From NCBI RefSeq assembly GCF_004348545.1, contig NZ_SMKL01000008.1, positions 62,001 to 126,000 on the forward strand: a stretch of 64,000 nt of DNA, in the 5' to 3' direction. The DNA is from Jiangella ureilytica (GTDB taxonomy: Bacteria > Actinomycetota > Actinomycetes > Jiangellales > Jiangellaceae). The notes below the pieces were generated by a model, which made no database searches, was not told the origin of the DNA, and saw only the letters and a program-made list of their open reading frames with translations. This document shows, in pieces, positions 24,332-32,225 of this stretch. Both the position numbers and the translations under genes were made by a program. The first letter of the stretch is position 1. Every line of letters begins with the position of its first letter.

Positions 24332-24381
24332 TGATCATCGGCGATCCACCCCGTCCTGACGTGGCCGATCGCCGATGATCA
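24332..24381. repeat. perfect 15-bp inverted repeat TGATCATCGGCGATC
   Basis: Arms 24332-24346 and 24367-24381 separated by 20 bp. It lies between the truncated DUF2716 remnant and the convergent MFS gene. It could terminate both; TGATCA ends recall the palindrome at 5236-5329. Confidence 0.88.
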
Positions 24382-24399
24382 TGGGCGCGAGCCCAGCTG

Positions 24400-25812
24400 T
24401 CAGGCGGGGTCGACGACGGGGTCGAGACGCTCGGCGGCCGGGCCGAGCGGCTCGTCCGGGTCGACCGCCGCCGCCACCGGGCCGCCGTCGCCGTCACCAC
24501 CGCCGGGACCGGGGCCGGGCTCGTCGTCGCGCAGCGGGTGGGCGAGCTCGTCGGCCGGGAGCTTGGCCCAGATGATCGCCACGACGGCGACGATGACCGG
24601 GACCACGCCGGCGATGATGAACGTGGCCCGGAGGCCGATCGCCTGCGACACCGGGCCGGCGACGGCCATGGAGATCGGCATCAGCGAGATGGAGACGAAG
24701 AAGTCGAGGCTGGCGACCCGGCCGAGCAGGGCCGGCGGGACGCGGCGCTGCAGCAGCGTGCCCCAGATGACCATGGGCGCGGAGAACAGCACGCCGAGCA
24801 CGAACGCCGACGCGATGACCACCGACACGGACCCGGCGAACCCGATGGCGATCATCGGCAGGCAGCCGACGCCCCACATGAGGTTCATCCAGGTGAGGTA
24901 GCGCCTCGGCATCTTCATGGAGGCCATGACCAGCGAGCCGACCGCGCCGCCGATGCCGAACGCGCCGAGCACCCAGGCGTGGTCGCCGGGACCGCCGCCC
25001 AGGCGGTCCTTGATGATGAACGGCGTCAGCACCTCGAGCGGGCCCATGAGCACGAGGATCATGGCGCTGGCGAACAGCAGCGTGGCGAGCAGCCACGGCG
25101 TGCGCCACATGTAGGCGAAGCCCTCGCGCATGTCGGCGAACGCGGTGCGGACGGGGTGCGCAACGGCCTCGGCGGGGAGCTCGCGGCGGACCGGCGTCTT
25201 CGGCACCGCCGTCAGCGCCAGCAACCCGAGTGCCGCCGCGCTCGCGGCGACCAGGACGGCCGAGCCCGGGCTGGCCGCGCCGACGACCGCGCCGGCGACC
25301 GCGGGGCCGAGCGCCTGGCCGATGGTGGGCCGGACCATGCCCTCGAAGCCGTTGACCGCCATGAGGTCGGACTCGGGGACCAGCGCCGGCAGCCACGCGG
25401 AGTAGGCCGGGTAGTAGAACGCCATGCCGACGCCGGTGATGAACGCCACCACGGCCAGGTGCCACAGCCGGGTGACGTCCATGAGCGAGAGCGTGGCGAC
25501 CAGCGCCATGCCGCCGAGCTCGACCGCGGCGACGCACAGCAGGATGGTCTTCTGCGGGACGCGGTCGGCGACGACGCCGGCCAGCAGCGCCGGCAGCAGC
25601 ACGCCGATCGCGGACGCCGTGGAGACGACCGAGAGCTGGGCCGGACCACCGCCGATGCGGATGACCTCCCACACCTGCGCGACGATCCAGACGCCGGAGG
25701 CGAACGTGGACAGCACGAGCGCCATGGCCAGCCGGCGGTAGGCCGGCGTACGGAACGGGGTCAGCGCGCGCGGCACCGGGCGACCGGTGGCTGCGGCCTG
25801 CGTGTCACTCAT
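24400..25812 (-). CDS. MFS transporter, EntS/MFS_3-like
   Basis: 470 residues with about 12 hydrophobic segments and an acidic, Gly/Pro-rich cytoplasmic tail (~40 residues). The conserved loop VADRVPQKTILL after the second segment is typical of the enterobactin-exporter-like MFS_3 branch. ATG 25812 starts MSDTQAAATGR; a GTG further upstream is possible. It lies 134 bp downstream of the VOC gene on the same strand; the pair is divergent from a TetR regulator, the usual arrangement for a drug- or metabolite-inducible exporter. Substrate unknown. Confidence 0.9.
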   Translation of the reverse strand: MSDTQAAATGRPVPRALTPFRTPAYRRLAMALVLSTFASGVWIVAQVWEVIRIGGGPAQLSVVSTASAIGVLLPALLAGVVADRVPQKTILLCVAAVELGGMALVATLSLMDVTRLWHLAVVAFITGVGMAFYYPAYSAWLPALVPESDLMAVNGFEGMVRPTIGQALGPAVAGAVVGAASPGSAVLVAASAAALGLLALTAVPKTPVRRELPAEAVAHPVRTAFADMREGFAYMWRTPWLLATLLFASAMILVLMGPLEVLTPFIIKDRLGGGPGDHAWVLGAFGIGGAVGSLVMASMKMPRRYLTWMNLMWGVGCLPMIAIGFAGSVSVVIASAFVLGVLFSAPMVIWGTLLQRRVPPALLGRVASLDFFVSISLMPISMAVAGPVSQAIGLRATFIIAGVVPVIVAVVAIIWAKLPADELAHPLRDDEPGPGPGGGDGDGGPVAAAVDPDEPLGPAAERLDPVVDPA

Positions 25813-25946
25813 CGTGGGTCCTCCGAGAACGATTGTGCCGGTACGGACTGACAAAGTCGCCTGAATTCATCGCCACCCGAAACGGCCGACATGGCCGTCC
25901 GCCGGGTGCGCACCGCCCCGGACGGCGCGCACCCGGGGGTCCGGCG

Positions 25947-26345
25947 TCAGGAGAAGTCGGCGTTCGGGTCCATCCAGACCAGCTCCCAGTGGTTGGCGTC
26001 GGGGTCGAGGAAGCCGCGGCCGTACATGAAGCCCTCGTCGAAGGGATCCTTGGCCTTCCCGCCACCGGCGGCCAGCGCCTTGTCGGCCAGCTCGTCGACC
26101 TCCTCGCGGGTCTCGACGTTGAGTGCCAGCACCGTCTGCGTCCCCGAGGTCGAGACGCCGTTGACGACGGACTCGGCGAAGAAGTCCTCGACCAGGACCA
26201 TGACGTAGATCGTGTCGCTGACCACGAAGCACGCGGCCCGCTCGTTGGAGAAGTCCTCCTGGAGCGTGAACCCCAGCGACGTGTAGAAGTCCGTCGCCCG
26301 GCGGAGGTCCGTGGTGCGCACGTTGACGAAGAGCTTGCGGGACAT
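25947..26345 (-). CDS. VOC-family (glyoxalase/bleomycin-resistance-like) protein
   Basis: 132 residues. Typical beta-alpha-beta-beta-beta modules: LFVNVRTTDLRRATDFYTSLGF at the N-terminus and FLDPDANHWELVWMD at the C-terminus (E of the last motif is a likely metal ligand). ATG 26345. This subgroup is often annotated as a possible lactoylglutathione lyase or extradiol-like protein, but catalytic function is not established. Divergent from TetR; probably co-regulated with the MFS gene downstream. Confidence 0.9.
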   Translation of the reverse strand: MSRKLFVNVRTTDLRRATDFYTSLGFTLQEDFSNERAACFVVSDTIYVMVLVEDFFAESVVNGVSTSGTQTVLALNVETREEVDELADKALAAGGGKAKDPFDEGFMYGRGFLDPDANHWELVWMDPNADFS

Positions 26346-26368
26346 GGGGGTCACTCGCCTTCCGGGAT

Positions 26369-26430
26369 CTGTGTCCGCCGGTCAACTGTTTCCGGCTGAA
26401 GCCAACTGTGTCCTATAGATACTGTTTCCG
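26369..26430. promoter_or_regulatory. four direct repeats CTGT(T/G)TCC between the divergent TetR and VOC genes
   Basis: Copies of CTGTKTCC at 26369, 26386, 26406 and 26422; three are preceded by A (ACTGTTTCC, ACTGTGTCC, ACTGTTTCC). Spacings are 17, 20 and 16 bp. The surrounding sequence is AT-richer (CCTATAGATACTG, TTTTGATAGGG) and must hold both promoters. Likely regulator-binding array. Confidence 0.55.
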
Positions 26431-26477
26431 CAAGACTCAATTTTGATAGGGTTCAGGCACTGTGGAGGTGAGGGCAC

Positions 26478-27191
26478 GTGGTGACCGATTCCGAAGTGCC
26501 GGCTGACGGCACGATTCAGCTGCTCTGGGGGCTGCGCGACGGCCCGACACGAGGACCCAAGCCGGTGCTCAGCCTGGAGCGGATCGCGCAGGCGGCGGTC
26601 GACATCGCCGACGCGGAAGGCCTCGCGGCCGTCTCGATGCAGCGGGTCGCGGCCGACCTCGACTTCACGAAGATGTCGTTGTACCGCTACGTCACGGGCA
26701 AGGACGAGCTGGTCGCGGCCATGATCGACCTCGCCGCGGGCGACCCGCCGGTGGTCGCGGAGCTGCCCGGCCGGACGTGGCGCCCGCGCATCGAGGCCTG
26801 GGTCCGGCTGCTCGGCGAGGCCTGGGACGCCCATCCGTGGCTGCCGTGGGTGACCATGGGCGACCGCGTCATGGGCCCCAACGAGACCGGCTGGACGGAG
26901 GCGTCGGCCGCCATCCTCGCCGAGACCGGGCTGAGCGTGCCCGAGCGCATGGCCCTGGCCCGCATGCTCGGCGGGCACGTGCGGGCCACCATGTCCGTGT
27001 CGACGGCGGGCACCCAGCCGTGGGTCAGCCGCCGGCAGGCCGCCCTGCTCGAGGAGCACGCGGACCGGTTCCCGGTGCTGGTCACCATGCTGCGCGACGG
27101 CGAGCCGGACCCGCCGGACAACGGCCGCGAGTTCGGGCTGCGGCTCATCCTCGACGGCGTCGAGCGGCTGATCGCCGAGCGGACGAGCTGA
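26478..27191 (+). CDS. TetR-family regulator (TetR_C-type effector domain)
   Basis: 237 residues. GTG at 26478 with GGAGGTGAGGG upstream. HTH at ~residues 33-75 (IAQAAVDIADAEGLAAVSMQRVAADL and MSLYRYVTGKDEL in part), followed by a C-terminal domain like that of TetR itself (tetracycline-repressor C-terminal family). Divergent from the VOC and MFS genes, which it presumably represses through the repeats in the intergenic region. Confidence 0.92.
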   Translation: MVTDSEVPADGTIQLLWGLRDGPTRGPKPVLSLERIAQAAVDIADAEGLAAVSMQRVAADLDFTKMSLYRYVTGKDELVAAMIDLAAGDPPVVAELPGRTWRPRIEAWVRLLGEAWDAHPWLPWVTMGDRVMGPNETGWTEASAAILAETGLSVPERMALARMLGGHVRATMSVSTAGTQPWVSRRQAALLEEHADRFPVLVTMLRDGEPDPPDNGREFGLRLILDGVERLIAERTS

Positions 27192-27300
27192 CGGGGCCGA
27201 CGGCGTCGGCCTGCGGCGCCGCCGGACACGTCGGGCACGCCGTCGATCACGGCGGGCCCGGAGAGTGGCGGTTCTCGTTCTCGGCAGTGACACTAGAGGG

Positions 27301-27777
27301 GTGAGTGTCCACGTCAGCGCCCATAGCGGCCACGCGCACGACGACGAGGCCGCCGTCGAGCGCGCGCTGGACCGCCTCCGCGCACGCGGGCACCGCATCA
27401 CCGGTGCCCGGCACGCGGTCATCGAGGCCCTGGCGACCATCGAGGGCCATCCCAGCGCCGATCAGCTCTCCGAGCAGGTCCGCGAGCTGCACCCGACGGT
27501 GCACCGTGCCACGGTCTATCGCACCCTCGAGACGCTGGCCACGCTCGGCGTCGTCACCCAGGTGCACGTGGGCGGCAGCGCCACCACCTACCACCTGGCC
27601 GCCGACGCGACCGGCCACGAGGACCACCTGCACGCCAGCTGCCGGGTCTGCGGCCGCATCATCGACCTGCCCAGCGACCTGCTCGACCCGATCAAGCGGC
27701 GCATCGCCGACGAGAGCGACTTCCGGCTCGACCCGCCGCACATCGCGCTCTCGGGCACCTGCCGCACCTGCCAGTAG
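27301..27777 (+). CDS. Fur-family metalloregulator
   Basis: 158 residues, GTG start. N-terminal winged helix (RGHRITGARHAVIEAL, HRATVYRTLETL), then a dimerisation/metal-binding part with HEDHLHASCRVCGRIID and the C-terminal CRTC: two CxxC pairs form the structural zinc site. The N-terminus is His-rich (HVSAHSGHAHDD), an extra possible metal-sensing feature. It could be Fur, Zur or PerR-like; not distinguishable here. No Fur target is adjacent; the siderophore operon is 22 kb away. Confidence 0.92.
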   Translation: MSVHVSAHSGHAHDDEAAVERALDRLRARGHRITGARHAVIEALATIEGHPSADQLSEQVRELHPTVHRATVYRTLETLATLGVVTQVHVGGSATTYHLAADATGHEDHLHASCRVCGRIIDLPSDLLDPIKRRIADESDFRLDPPHIALSGTCRTCQ

Positions 27778-27783
27778 CGGAGC

Positions 27784-28536
27784 TCAGAGCCGCAGCGTCG
27801 CCCGCACCGGCCAGTGGTCCGAGGGCAGCTTCCCGTCCGGGCGGCCGCGCTCGACGCCGGCCTCCTCGATGGTCCACTGCGGCCCGGCGAGGATGTGGTC
27901 GATGCGCCGTCCGGTCGCCGTCCCGGTGAAGCGGTGCACCGTCCCGCCGGTCACCGGGGCCGGCCGGAACCCGGCCTCGAGCAGCGGTCCCATCACGTCG
28001 CCGTCGTCCGGGACGGCGTTGAAGTCGCCCATGACGACGGCCGGGACGGCCGGGTCGAGCCAGCCCACGAGCTGGCGGACGGAGGCGGCGCGGTTGGCGG
28101 GGTGCCGCTCGTCGAGGTGCGTGTTGACGACGGCGAACTCCCGGGTCGTGCGCTGGTCGCGCAGGCGGAGCAGCGTCGCGACGCGCGGGAACGAGGCGTC
28201 CGGCAGCCGGGTGCCGGGGACGTCCGGGGTCTCGCCGTACCAGCGGGTGCGGTGCTCGAGGACCGTGAGGAAGCCGCCGCTGACGGCGACCGGGCACTGC
28301 TCACCCGACCTGCCGCCGCCGCGTCCCTGGCCGTGCCAGCGCAGGCCGGGCAGCTTCCGCACGAGGTAGCCGCGCTGGAACTCGTAGACCTCCTGCAGGC
28401 CCAGGACGTCGGCGCCGAGAGAGCGGATCGCCGTCACCGCCGCGCCGCGCCGGAACCACCACGAGTTCAGCCAGTCGAGGGCCAGGCCGTTGCGGATGTT
28501 GAACGTCGCGACCCGCAGCACCAGACCCTGCTCCAC
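27784..28536 (-). CDS. endonuclease/exonuclease/phosphatase (EEP) family protein
   Basis: 250 residues with the EEP metal-site motifs ATFNIRNG (N-term), LGLQEVYE, VVNTHLDERH, VMGDFNAVPDD and the C-terminal SDHWPVRA. No signal peptide, so cytoplasmic. GTG at 28536 follows the DUF72 stop by 16 bp; GTG 28521 has a better Shine-Dalgarno and is an alternative. Substrate (nucleic acid, phospholipid or inositol phosphate) cannot be assigned. Convergent with the Fur gene (6-bp gap). Confidence 0.9.
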   Translation of the reverse strand: MEQGLVLRVATFNIRNGLALDWLNSWWFRRGAAVTAIRSLGADVLGLQEVYEFQRGYLVRKLPGLRWHGQGRGGGRSGEQCPVAVSGGFLTVLEHRTRWYGETPDVPGTRLPDASFPRVATLLRLRDQRTTREFAVVNTHLDERHPANRAASVRQLVGWLDPAVPAVVMGDFNAVPDDGDVMGPLLEAGFRPAPVTGGTVHRFTGTATGRRIDHILAGPQWTIEEAGVERGRPDGKLPSDHWPVRATLRL

Positions 28537-28552
28537 GGCGGCAGCGTAGCGG

Positions 28553-29329
28553 TCAGGGGAGGACGATGTCCGCGTCCGACGGCGTGCGCGTGGTGGTGCG
28601 GCCGCCCCGGCGGACCGCGGCGGCGAACCGGTCGGCGTCGCGCAGCGCAGCCCCGCCGGGGTCGTTGTTGAAGTAGACGTAGACGTCCTGGCCGTCGCTC
28701 CAGGTGTCGGCCAGCCGGTCGGCCCACGTGTGCAGCGCCTGGCCGCCGTACTTCGGCCACGGGTGGGCCGCTCCCTCGTGGAACCGCACATACCCCCATG
28801 ACGCCGTCCGCCACAGCGGTGTGACCGGCCGTCCCAGCCGGTCGGCCCAGCACAGCGCCGCCTCGTGCCGCTCGAGCAGCGCGCGGACCTCGTCGGTCCA
28901 CCACGACTCGTGCCGCGGCTCGACGGCGACCCGGACGTCGCGCGGGAAGCAGGACAGACAGCGGTCCAGCAGCCCCGGCTCGGCCCGCAGGGTCGGCGGC
29001 AGCTGGATCAACACCGGCCCGAGCTGCAGGCCCAGCCCGGCAGCGACCCCGAGGAACCGCTGCACGGGCTCCTCGGGGTCGCGCAGCCGCTTGATGTGCG
29101 TGAGGTACCGGCTCGCCTTGACCGCCATGACGACGTCGTCGGGCAGCCTCTCGCGCCAGGACTCGAACGTCTCGCGCTTCGGCAGCCGGTAGAAGGCGCT
29201 GTTGTTCTCGACCGTGGCGAAGCCCTCGACGTAGCGCTCCAGCCAGCGCCGCTGCGCCAGCCCACGCGGATAGAGCACGCCGCGCCAGGAGTCGTACTGC
29301 CAGCCCGACGTCCCCACGTGCACCACCAT
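28553..29329 (-). CDS. DUF72 family protein
   Basis: 258 residues. TIM-barrel-like DUF72 with the hallmark N-terminus VGTSGWQYDSWRGVLYP, the NNSAFYRLP block, the conserved VAVEPRHESW motif and the C-terminal YVYFNNDPGGAA. A uracil-DNA-glycosylase-like or other nucleic-acid role has been suggested for the family but is unproven. ATG 29329 was chosen; ATG 29347 adds six residues. In one transcription unit with the EEP gene. Confidence 0.93.
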   Translation of the reverse strand: MVVHVGTSGWQYDSWRGVLYPRGLAQRRWLERYVEGFATVENNSAFYRLPKRETFESWRERLPDDVVMAVKASRYLTHIKRLRDPEEPVQRFLGVAAGLGLQLGPVLIQLPPTLRAEPGLLDRCLSCFPRDVRVAVEPRHESWWTDEVRALLERHEAALCWADRLGRPVTPLWRTASWGYVRFHEGAAHPWPKYGGQALHTWADRLADTWSDGQDVYVYFNNDPGGAALRDADRFAAAVRRGGRTTTRTPSDADIVLP

Positions 29330-29388
29330 GGTCGGATCAGTGCCCATTCGTGCGCGGCTCGAACACCTGCGGCATACCGTGGACCCCC

Positions 29389-30555
29389 ATGACCCCCAGC
29401 TTCGACGCGATGTGGGCGGACCTCGAGCCGGTCGGGCGCGACCCGCGCGGCGGCTACCGGCGCTTCGCCTGGACCGACACCGACGCCGATCTGCGCGCCT
29501 GGTTCGACGCCGAGGCGGCCCGTCGTGGCCTCTCCACCACCGTCGACCGCGCCGGCAACCAGTGGGCCTGGTGGGGCTCGCCCGGCCGCACCCACCAGGG
29601 CGTCGTCGCCGGCAGCCACCTCGACTCCGTGCCCAGCGGCGGCGCGTTCGACGGCCCGCTCGGCGTGGTGTCGGCCTTCGCCGCCGTCGACCTGCTGCAC
29701 GAGCGCGGGCACACGCCGTCACGCCCCATCGGGATCGCCCACTTCGGCGACGAGGAGGGCGCCCGGTTCGGCGTCGCCTGCGCGGGGTCGCGGCTGCTCA
29801 CCGGCGCGCTTCCCGTCGACCGCGCGCTCGCCCTCACCGACGCCGGCGGTGTCAGCCTCGGTGCCGCGCTGGCGCACCAGGGCCGCCCGGTCCCCGCACC
29901 GGACCCGGACGCCCTGGAACGCGTCGGCACGTTCGTCGAGCTGCACGTCGAGCAGGGCCGCGCCCTCGTCCACGACGACGCACCCATCGGCGTCGCCACC
30001 GAGATCTGGCCGCACGGGCGTTGGCGGGTGACCCTCGCGGGCGAGGCCAACCACGCCGGCACCACGCCGCTGGCCGACCGCCACGACCCCATGCTCGAGC
30101 TCGCCGCGCTGGTCGCCGACGCCCGCGCCGCCGCCGCCCGCCATGGCGTGCTGGCCACCGTCGGCAAGGTCGAGGTCGACCCCAACGGCGTCAACGCGAT
30201 CCCGTCCGAGGTCAGGGCCTGGCTGGACTGCCGCGGCGCCGATCCTGACGCCGTCGCCGCCGTCCTCGCCGACCTCGCCCGCTTCGCCCCGGTCGGTGAG
30301 TCGTGGACCGCCGCGACGGTGTTCGACCCGGCCCTCGCCGCGCGGCTGAGCGGCGTGCTCGGGAACGCGCCGCTGCTGCCCACGGGCGCCGGGCACGACG
30401 CCGGCATCCTCAGCGCCGCCGGCATCCCGACCGCCATGCTGTTCGTCCGCAACCGCACCGGCGTCTCGCACTCCCCGGCCGAGCACGCCGACACCGCCGA
30501 CTGCCACGCCGGCGTCGTCGCGCTGGCCGACGTCCTCGCGGAGCTGACCCGGTGA
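29389..30555 (+). CDS. M20-family N-carbamoyl / allantoate amidohydrolase-like enzyme of the histidine pathway
   Basis: 388 residues. Metal ligands sit in GSHLDSVPSGGAFDGPLGV, the catalytic pair in FGDEEGARF, plus ELHVEQG and the C-terminal SHSPAEHAD, all typical of the hydantoinase/carbamoylase branch. Start ATG 29389. The stop overlaps the next GTG (GTGA), tightly coupling it to HutF. In actinomycetes an allantoate-amidohydrolase-like gene sits beside hut genes; acting on N-formyl-L-glutamate made by HutF is the most plausible role here (inference). A genuine allantoate enzyme is the alternative. Confidence 0.85.
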   Translation: MTPSFDAMWADLEPVGRDPRGGYRRFAWTDTDADLRAWFDAEAARRGLSTTVDRAGNQWAWWGSPGRTHQGVVAGSHLDSVPSGGAFDGPLGVVSAFAAVDLLHERGHTPSRPIGIAHFGDEEGARFGVACAGSRLLTGALPVDRALALTDAGGVSLGAALAHQGRPVPAPDPDALERVGTFVELHVEQGRALVHDDAPIGVATEIWPHGRWRVTLAGEANHAGTTPLADRHDPMLELAALVADARAAAARHGVLATVGKVEVDPNGVNAIPSEVRAWLDCRGADPDAVAAVLADLARFAPVGESWTAATVFDPALAARLSGVLGNAPLLPTGAGHDAGILSAAGIPTAMLFVRNRTGVSHSPAEHADTADCHAGVVALADVLAELTR

Positions 30556-31865
30556 CGGCATTCTGGGCGGCGCACGCGTGGCTCCCCGCCGGCGTGCGGC
30601 CGGAGGTGCGCATCGAGGTCGCCGACGGCGTCATCGTGGCGGTGTCGCCGGGGTCGGCCCCGCAGGCCGACGACACCCGGCTGCCCGGTGTGGTGTTCCC
30701 CGGGTTCGCCAACGCCCACTCGCACGCGTTCCACCGGGCGCTGCGCGGGCGCACGCACGACGGCCGCGGCTCGTTCTGGACCTGGCGCGAGGCGATGTAC
30801 AGCCTCGCCGGCCGGCTCACTCCGGACACGTACTACGAGCTCGCGCTGGCCACGTACGCCGAGATGGCGCTGGCCGGGGTCAGCGTGGTCGGTGAGTTCC
30901 ACTACCTGCACCACGGCCCCGGCGGCATCCCGTACGCCGACCCGAACGCCATGGCCGCGGTGCTGCAACAGGCCGCCCGCGACGCCGGCGTCCGGCTCAC
31001 GCTGCTCGACACCTGCTACCTCGAGGGCGGCATCGGGCGCCCGCTCGACGGCGTCCAGCTGCGCTTCGGCGACCCGACGGCCGACGCCTGGGCCGAGCGG
31101 GCGGCCCGGTTGGCAGCGGACGAGAACACCCGGGTCGGGGCCGCGATCCACTCCGTGCGCGCCGTGCCGCCGGCCGCGCTCGGCACCGTCGCCGCCTGGG
31201 CGCACGAGCGTGACGCGCCGCTGCACGTGCACCTGTCCGAGCAGCCGGCCGAGAACCAGGCCGCCGTCACCGCCTATGGCCGCACACCGGCGCGGCTGCT
31301 GGCCGACCACGGCGCGCTCACCGCCCGCACCACGGCGGTGCACGCCAACCACGTCACCGCGGGCGACGTCGCGCTGCTCGGTGCCGCGGGGGCGTCGGTC
31401 TGCGCCTGCCCGACCACCGAGCAGGACCTCGCCGACGGCCTGGCGCCCACCGGCCCGCTGCGCGCCGCCGGGTCGCCGCTGTGCGTCGGCAGCGACCAGC
31501 ACGCCGTCGTCGACCTGCTGCTGGAGGCCCGGCTGCTCGAGCACCACGAACGGCTGCGCACCGGCGAACGCGGCGCATTCGCTCCGTCGACCCTGGTCAC
31601 CGCGCTGACCGAGGCCGGGCACGCCGCGCTCGGCTGGCCCGGCAACGGCCGCCTCGCGCCGGGAGCGGCGGCCGACCTGGTCGCCGTCCGCACCGACACG
31701 GTCCGCACCGCCGGCGCCGACCCCGCCCAGGTGGTCCTGGCCGCCGGCGGCGCCGACGTCGACACCGTCGTCACCGGCGGCCGGGTCGTGGTCCAGGACG
31801 GAACACACGAACGAGGCGACGTAGCGAGCCTGCTGGCACGCGCCGTCGCCCCGCTCTGGCGGTGA
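30552..31865 (+). CDS. hutF: formimidoylglutamate deiminase
   Basis: 437 residues, GTG start. Converts N-formimidoyl-L-glutamate to N-formyl-L-glutamate and ammonia in the five-step histidine degradation route. Amidohydrolase fold: metal site NAHSHAFHRALRG near residue 56-68, EFHYLHH, the HVHLSEQPAEN motif with its metal His, and GSDQHAVVDLL late in the protein. Start overlaps the preceding M20 stop. The two enzymes are made together and catalyse consecutive steps if the M20 protein is the formylglutamate hydrolase. Confidence 0.92.
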   Translation: MTAFWAAHAWLPAGVRPEVRIEVADGVIVAVSPGSAPQADDTRLPGVVFPGFANAHSHAFHRALRGRTHDGRGSFWTWREAMYSLAGRLTPDTYYELALATYAEMALAGVSVVGEFHYLHHGPGGIPYADPNAMAAVLQQAARDAGVRLTLLDTCYLEGGIGRPLDGVQLRFGDPTADAWAERAARLAADENTRVGAAIHSVRAVPPAALGTVAAWAHERDAPLHVHLSEQPAENQAAVTAYGRTPARLLADHGALTARTTAVHANHVTAGDVALLGAAGASVCACPTTEQDLADGLAPTGPLRAAGSPLCVGSDQHAVVDLLLEARLLEHHERLRTGERGAFAPSTLVTALTEAGHAALGWPGNGRLAPGAAADLVAVRTDTVRTAGADPAQVVLAAGGADVDTVVTGGRVVVQDGTHERGDVASLLARAVAPLWR

Positions 31866-32225
31866 ACTGTCACCGGAGTTCGAGGAACGTGCCGGCCCGG
31901 ATCCCGTGGAACCAGCTGCATCCGGCGACTGTGCCGGCGACGGCCACGGCGACGGCCCGGCGCCCGAGGGACGGATCGCGCCGGTAGCCGGCGACACCGC
32001 GCTGACGGCGAGCAGGCCTGTGAGCACCGGCGCGACGAACCCGGCCGGAACTCCCAGCACCATGGCGAAGACACGCCGTCCCGCGGCCGGACGACTGCGC
32101 GGACGGCGCAGCTCGCTCTGGTCCTTGCGCCCTGACCGACTCCTCTTCGGCGAGTGGACCCGACCGCGTGGCCGTCCGCCTATCCGCCCGCCCGGCCGGC
32201 ACACTCCGATGCCCAACGCCTGGAC
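31866..32225. other. 360-bp gap between convergent units, possible frameshifted small membrane protein on the minus strand
   Basis: On the minus strand, an apolar stretch VFAMVLGVPAGFVAPVL (~32030-32070) in one frame and RRAVAVAVAGTVAGC (~31930-31970) in another could be the two membrane segments of a small protein split by a frameshift near 31990. No homologue is recognised and no start is obvious. Otherwise nothing is seen here. Confidence 0.25.

Noticed and set aside
29454-32216. 920-codon minus-strand frame across the M20 and hutF genes
   Set aside because: Antisense shadow of two well-motifed, coupled enzymes; no recognisable domain in its translation.
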